Positions 1 to 64,000 of a DNA stretch of 64,000 nt are shown in pieces. Every line of letters begins with the position of its first letter. Positions within the stretch are counted from its first letter, which is position 1. The position numbers were made by a program, and so were the translations under genes. The notes under the pieces were generated by a model. That model saw nothing but the letters and a program-made list of their open reading frames with translations, had not been told where the DNA came from and made no database searches. The stretch comes from Tretioscincus oriximinensis (lineage: Eukaryota; Chordata; Lepidosauria; Squamata; Gymnophthalmidae), in NCBI GenBank assembly GCA_022410635.1, contig JAJVDF010000002.1, positions 2,141,167 through 2,205,166 on the forward strand. The letters are read 5' to 3'.

Positions 1-207
1 CTCCAATCCTGTTGTAGTGCTCACTTCTCCCTCAAATCACTCAGAATGAGGGGGGGCAACTGGAAAAGCCTCCAATCCTGTTGTAGTGCTCACTTCTCCC
101 TCAAATCACTCAGAATGAGGGGGGGCAGCTGGAAAAGCCTCCAATCCTGTTGTAGTGCTCACTTCTCCCTCAAATCACTCNGAATGAGGGGGGGGCAGCT
201 GTAGAGT
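1..207. repeat. Tandem repeat, three 69-bp units
   Basis: Units begin at 1, 70 and 139, each starting ctccaatcctgttgtagtgc and ending near a G run and gctggaaaagc. They are almost identical; the third ends in a slightly longer G run. More units may lie outside the window. Confidence 0.9.
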
Positions 208-423
208 CAATATCCGGTAAGTCTTCGTTGTCAGAAGTAAAGTCCATTAGCAAAGGTAATGACTGGGATAAAGCTTCTGGCTGAGCAGCAACAGAAGGAC
301 TGGNGTTAGGACCGCCTCGGGGGTCTGGTTAAGATCTTTGAAGGCGGAGCTTCTGTTGCTGACAGCCAATCAGGAATTACCCATAGTTAGGGCATCACTT
401 ACCTCCTAGATCCAGGGAAACCA
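1..423 (-). mobile_element. DIRS-type element, 5' end (runs off the left edge)
   Basis: 290-423 is closely similar to 26430-26573: agcagcaacagaaggactgg, ggcggagcttctgttgctg, cagccaatcagg, cttacctcctagatccaggg. It is therefore the outer end of the same subfamily as the outer element in intron 44, in the same orientation, inside the intron after exon 68. The rest of the element lies left of the window. Confidence 0.75.
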
Positions 424-473
424 TTTAAGTGCCATTTACGATGGCTACACAAGATATTTTGCCCCAGTTATTA

Positions 474-60815
<60,342 letters not shown>

Positions 60816-61320
60816 CTGAAAACAAACAAAAAATTAACAATTAAAGATTATTCTGGATGTTTCTGTAAATACCTGCATTGGACTAAGGTTTTGGCCAAAG
60901 GGTCATTTATACTTTGCTAGTTGACTAGAGGCCATATGTGACCAAGACATGTGTTTGAATGCAGACTGGTCCCAATACACAAGCATGCAGGCACACACAT
61001 CAACTAAAGGACAACTGAATTGTCCTTTATTCATTAAATCACCAATTCAAATACACATACTCATATGAATGTCACAGCTGGATGACATGGCTTATTGTCC
61101 TTTTGCCATTAAATTAGTAGTACCCATCCTACAAATACCCTTAGGGTTACAAACCAGGACACTGTGAATGCGTGAAAAACATTTGAATAATAGCAGAATA
61201 TTTAAAATAAAATTAACTATTAAAAGCGCCAAAGAACTGATGTTTTAAATTCTGGTGCTGAAGAAGCCTTTTGGAGTTCCTTGGACTGGAAAGAGACCAA
61301 GAATTCAATGGATGCAGGCA
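60816..61320. other. Intron 1, 3' part without recognised feature
   Basis: Sequence upstream (gene sense) of exon 2 after the LINE cluster. Nothing coding seen. Confidence 0.5.
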
Positions 61321-61532
61321 ACAAACATTTATTTATTTATTTATTTTATTTATTTATACTTATACCCCGCCCTATACCCGAAGGTCTCAGGGCGGCAAAA
61401 ACAGTAAAACATCACTACAAAAATTAAAACAGTATAAAACAATATTTAAAAGTAGGGATAGAGATGACATTACTTCAGCCAAAGGCCAGGTAAAAGATGT
61501 GTGTCTTCAAAGACCTTCTAAAAGAATACAAC
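61321..61532 (-). mobile_element. L2-like LINE, 3' end, left of the L1 insertion
   Basis: Minus strand reads a damaged LLEGLKTHLF-like end of the LINE ORF (near 61490-61520), then a 3' untranslated part with ccgccctgagaccttcgggt, ggcggggtataagtataaat and an (aaat)n tail. It continues at 63566 beyond the inserted L1. Confidence 0.8.
61519..61532. repeat. Target site duplication, left copy
   Basis: taaaagaatacaac, repeated at 63552-63565 on either side of the L1. Confidence 0.9.
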
Positions 61533-63551
61533 AATTTGTAGACATAAAAAATGGAGTCAAACAAGGCTGCCCGCTCTCACCTTTAATTTTTGCACTAGCA
61601 ATAGAAATCCTGGCAGACACAATAAGAGCAGACCCCACCATAAGGGGATATCATATCACCAGAGAGGAGATAAAAATTCAACTCTACGCCGATGACGCCC
61701 TAATTATTATGACGGAGCCTAAGACAGCCATTCCACGAATTAAAACGATAACAGATGACTTCGCAAAACTATCCGGTATGAAAATTAACATCTCCAAATC
61801 TGAACTATTAACTATAAATGTCCCGATGGNTGANCTTAGGGAAATAAATCTCCGATCGGGACTANCAATAACCCTCAAAAAATTCAAATATTTAGGAATT
61901 TGGATTTCAAAAAAGATGGACAAAATGATCCGCCTTAATTATAATCCGGCATGGAAAAAAGTGAAACAACTACTTAAGACTTGGAAAAACAAAAAATAGA
62001 CAATCTCCATGAAAATAAGAGCAGTTAATATGCTAATTTTACCGAAGTTCCTCTTTTTATTCCAAACACTACCAATGGAAATCCCAGACTCACAATTCAA
62101 ACTTTGGGAGACTCATATTAAACTGTGGGTATTGAACGGAAAAAGAAACAGAATCCCTAATAAAATGCTTTACTCCAAAAGGGAACAATTAGGCTGGGGA
62201 CTCCCATCTTTGAGGTCATATTTTGACGCGTTTCAAATATATAAATTATTACTATTAGAACATGAGAAGGACAAAAAATCAATTAAGATAGAACTAGGAT
62301 TAAATAACACGCCACACCAAAACAGTCTTAAATCCATACACTGAGAGAAAAACATTAAAAACATGGTTAACACCTTTAAATGTAGCCTTAAAAGGTGGAA
62401 ATCAAATTGGAAATACTTAGTCCTCGACTGGAGACATGTAGCCTCTACCTCAGCCTTAAACCCTATAGGAGATCCACAATTAAATCAATACCTTGAGATA
62501 TTAAATTCCAATAATTATAAAATCTTAAGAGACCTCATTGACCATGACGACAACTCTGTGAATAGAGCACTCTTAAGAAATCTCACTCAGAACAGGGGAC
62601 TAACTTACTGGCTCCAGGAATGGTCAATAGACCGACAATTAAACAATCGAGAATTAAAGAACTCCATGAGAGGCAGTTCCAATTTAGAAATTGTGGTACA
62701 AAAAATATTGAAAGGAGAGAAAAAATTAATCAAAATAATATATGATATTATCATGACCCATAAATATAACAACTCAATGAATATAATGCAATTTTGGGAA
62801 TCCGAATTTCCCCAATTATATCAAAACTGGCACAAATGGACAAAAACGTTTTTGGAAACCAGAGATACAAGACTCAGGGAAACACAATTGAAAACAATTT
62901 CAAGATGGTACCGCACCCCTGCCCAACTCTCACATATGCTTAGGATATCCCCCCTTTGTTGGCACGGTTGCGGCAATAGGGGTACATATTTACACATGTG
63001 GGCGTACTGCCCCACGGTCATAAACTTTGATTACTAATATCTTGACCCCTGACTCGACCTTTGTGTGGTTATTTGGATTGATGGATTTTAACAATATTAG
63101 CAGACAGAACAGAGATTGCATAGACAGTGGAATTCTAGCGGGCCATATGGTCATGGTCAAAGAGTGGAAAAATCAATCAAATTGGACTATGGACTTATGG
63201 TGGCATTACCTCATTGAGTTCATGTCTTTTGATGTCCTACAAACTAAAAGGCTTCAATCTATCGGGATCACTGCTAAGCCACATTGGACTATAAAATGGC
63301 AAAGGCTCATCGACTACGGCTCAACTAATAATGCACATATACTCCTGAAAGAAGCCATAAAGATGTTCCTTGACCAACGATGGATTCTTTAAATCTTCTA
63401 CAAACATCATGAAAAAGCAACAACTATGAACTGTACCGTTCTAAAGGGTGGGAGGGGGGGGGATAAGGGATATTTCCTGTTTTATGTTTCTTTATAAAGT
63501 CTATTGTGAGATTTGGAAATATCAATAAAATATTATATAAAAAAATAAAAA
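61533..63551 (+). mobile_element. L1 LINE, 5'-truncated, nearly open ORF2
   Basis: Inserted in the L2-like LINE with a 14-bp target duplication. ORF2 pieces: 61536-61999, 62009-62344, 62363-63037 and 63027-63392. It starts inside the RT domain: FVDIKNGVKQGCPLSPLIF, then QLYADDALIIM (ADD active site), the KTITDDFAKLSGMKINISKS block and FKYLGIWISKK. Later pieces carry the usual C-terminal motifs (LILPKFLFLFQTLP, REQLGWGLPSLRSYF). The last piece ends at 63392 with a natural-looking stop; a 3' untranslated part with G and C runs and an A-rich end (63515-63551) follows. Few stops or frameshifts, so fairly young. Three N calls lie at 61830, 61834 and 61865. Confidence 0.9.
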
Positions 63552-63565
63552 TAAAAGAATACAAC
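63552..63565. repeat. Target site duplication, right copy
   Basis: Second copy of taaaagaatacaac directly after the L1 A-rich end. Confidence 0.9.
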
Positions 63566-64000
63566 GATGATGATAGACGCGCCTCGAGGGGGAGACTATT
63601 CCAAAGACGAGGGGCAACCTCTGAGAAGGTCCTAGCCCGGGTTCCCACTCCACTGGCTGTTGAAAGGGGTGGTACAACCAGGAAGGCCTCTCCTGCAGAT
63701 CTTAAGGCACAGGCAGGTTGGTATGGAAGAAGGCATTCCTTTAGATATTTGGGGCCCAAGTTATTTAGGGCCTTGTAAGTTAAAGTCAAAACCTTGAATT
63801 GGGCTCGGTAGCGAATGGGCAGCCAGTGCAGCTCTTTCAAGACAAGTGTGATGCGTGTCCAGCCAGCTATCCCTGTCAGCAGTCTAGCGGCAGCATTCTG
63901 CACCAGCTGTAGCTTCCGAACCGTTTTCAAGGGCAGCCCCATATAGAGCGCATTACAATAGTCCAATCTGGAAGTTGCCAAAGCATGGATTACTGTGGCT
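63566..64000 (-). mobile_element. L2-like LINE, ORF C-terminal part
   Basis: Minus strand is open from the right edge: [98 protein letters not shown]. This is the C-terminal part of a CR1/L2/Jockey-type reverse transcriptase ORF, most like L2. The rest is right of the window; the 3' end is at 61321-61532. Confidence 0.88.

Noticed and set aside
1..207. The 69-bp repeats as a CRISPR-like array
   Set aside because: Units are contiguous with no spacers, and the genome is a vertebrate one.

Overview
This is a vertebrate nuclear window, and it holds most of one gene. About 68 short exons on the minus strand, every one with GT...AG boundaries, join into a single open frame that I recognise as DYNC1H1, the heavy chain of cytoplasmic dynein 1. 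The gene runs from high to low coordinates. The window opens in the first intron (60816-64000), carries what would be exons 2 to 68 if the numbering follows a 78-exon human-type gene, and ends in an intron at the left edge. By hand count the exons give about 12.1 kb of coding sequence (about 4,050 codons of a protein of roughly 4,650). Promoter, exon 1 and the last exons lie outside. The mix of CR1, L2-like and L1 LINEs, DIRS retrotransposons, tRNA-type SINEs and small DNA transposons points to a squamate reptile (lizard or snake). That is an inference from repeat content.

Layout from the 5' side of the gene: tail 44.2-60.8 kb, linker 39.0-42.6 kb, AAA1 36.1-38.9 kb, AAA2 31.8-35.6 kb, AAA3 27.1-31.5 kb, AAA4 13.2-14.7 kb, stalk coiled coil 1 at 12.4-13.0 kb, microtubule-binding domain and coiled coil 2 at 8.6-11.6 kb, AAA5 4.4-8.1 kb, AAA6 0.5-4.3 kb. 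Reading frame and phase agree at every junction, so the gene looks intact.

The most interesting observation is a tandem pair of alternative exons, 11358-11553 and 10644-10839. Both are 196 bp, both keep the same phases and good splice sites, and both encode the end of stalk coiled coil 1 plus the first two helices of the microtubule-binding domain. They agree at 47 of 64 residues while 27 of those 47 codons differ silently, so this is an old duplicate under selection. Because 196 is not a multiple of 3, a transcript with both or neither would shift frame. This is the classic form of a mutually exclusive exon pair and would give two dynein motors that differ at the microtubule contact.

The largest intron (14713-27132) is almost filled by two nested DIRS-type retrotransposons. 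An inner copy (about 15785-21390) with complete inverted ends, internal complementary region, gag, RT/RNase H and tyrosine recombinase remains sits inside an older, decayed copy (14884-15784 plus 21391-26573). A third DIRS end lies at 1-423. Other introns carry an L1 inserted in an L2-like LINE with a 14-bp target duplication, CR1 ends, several short inverted-repeat elements and a long AT microsatellite.
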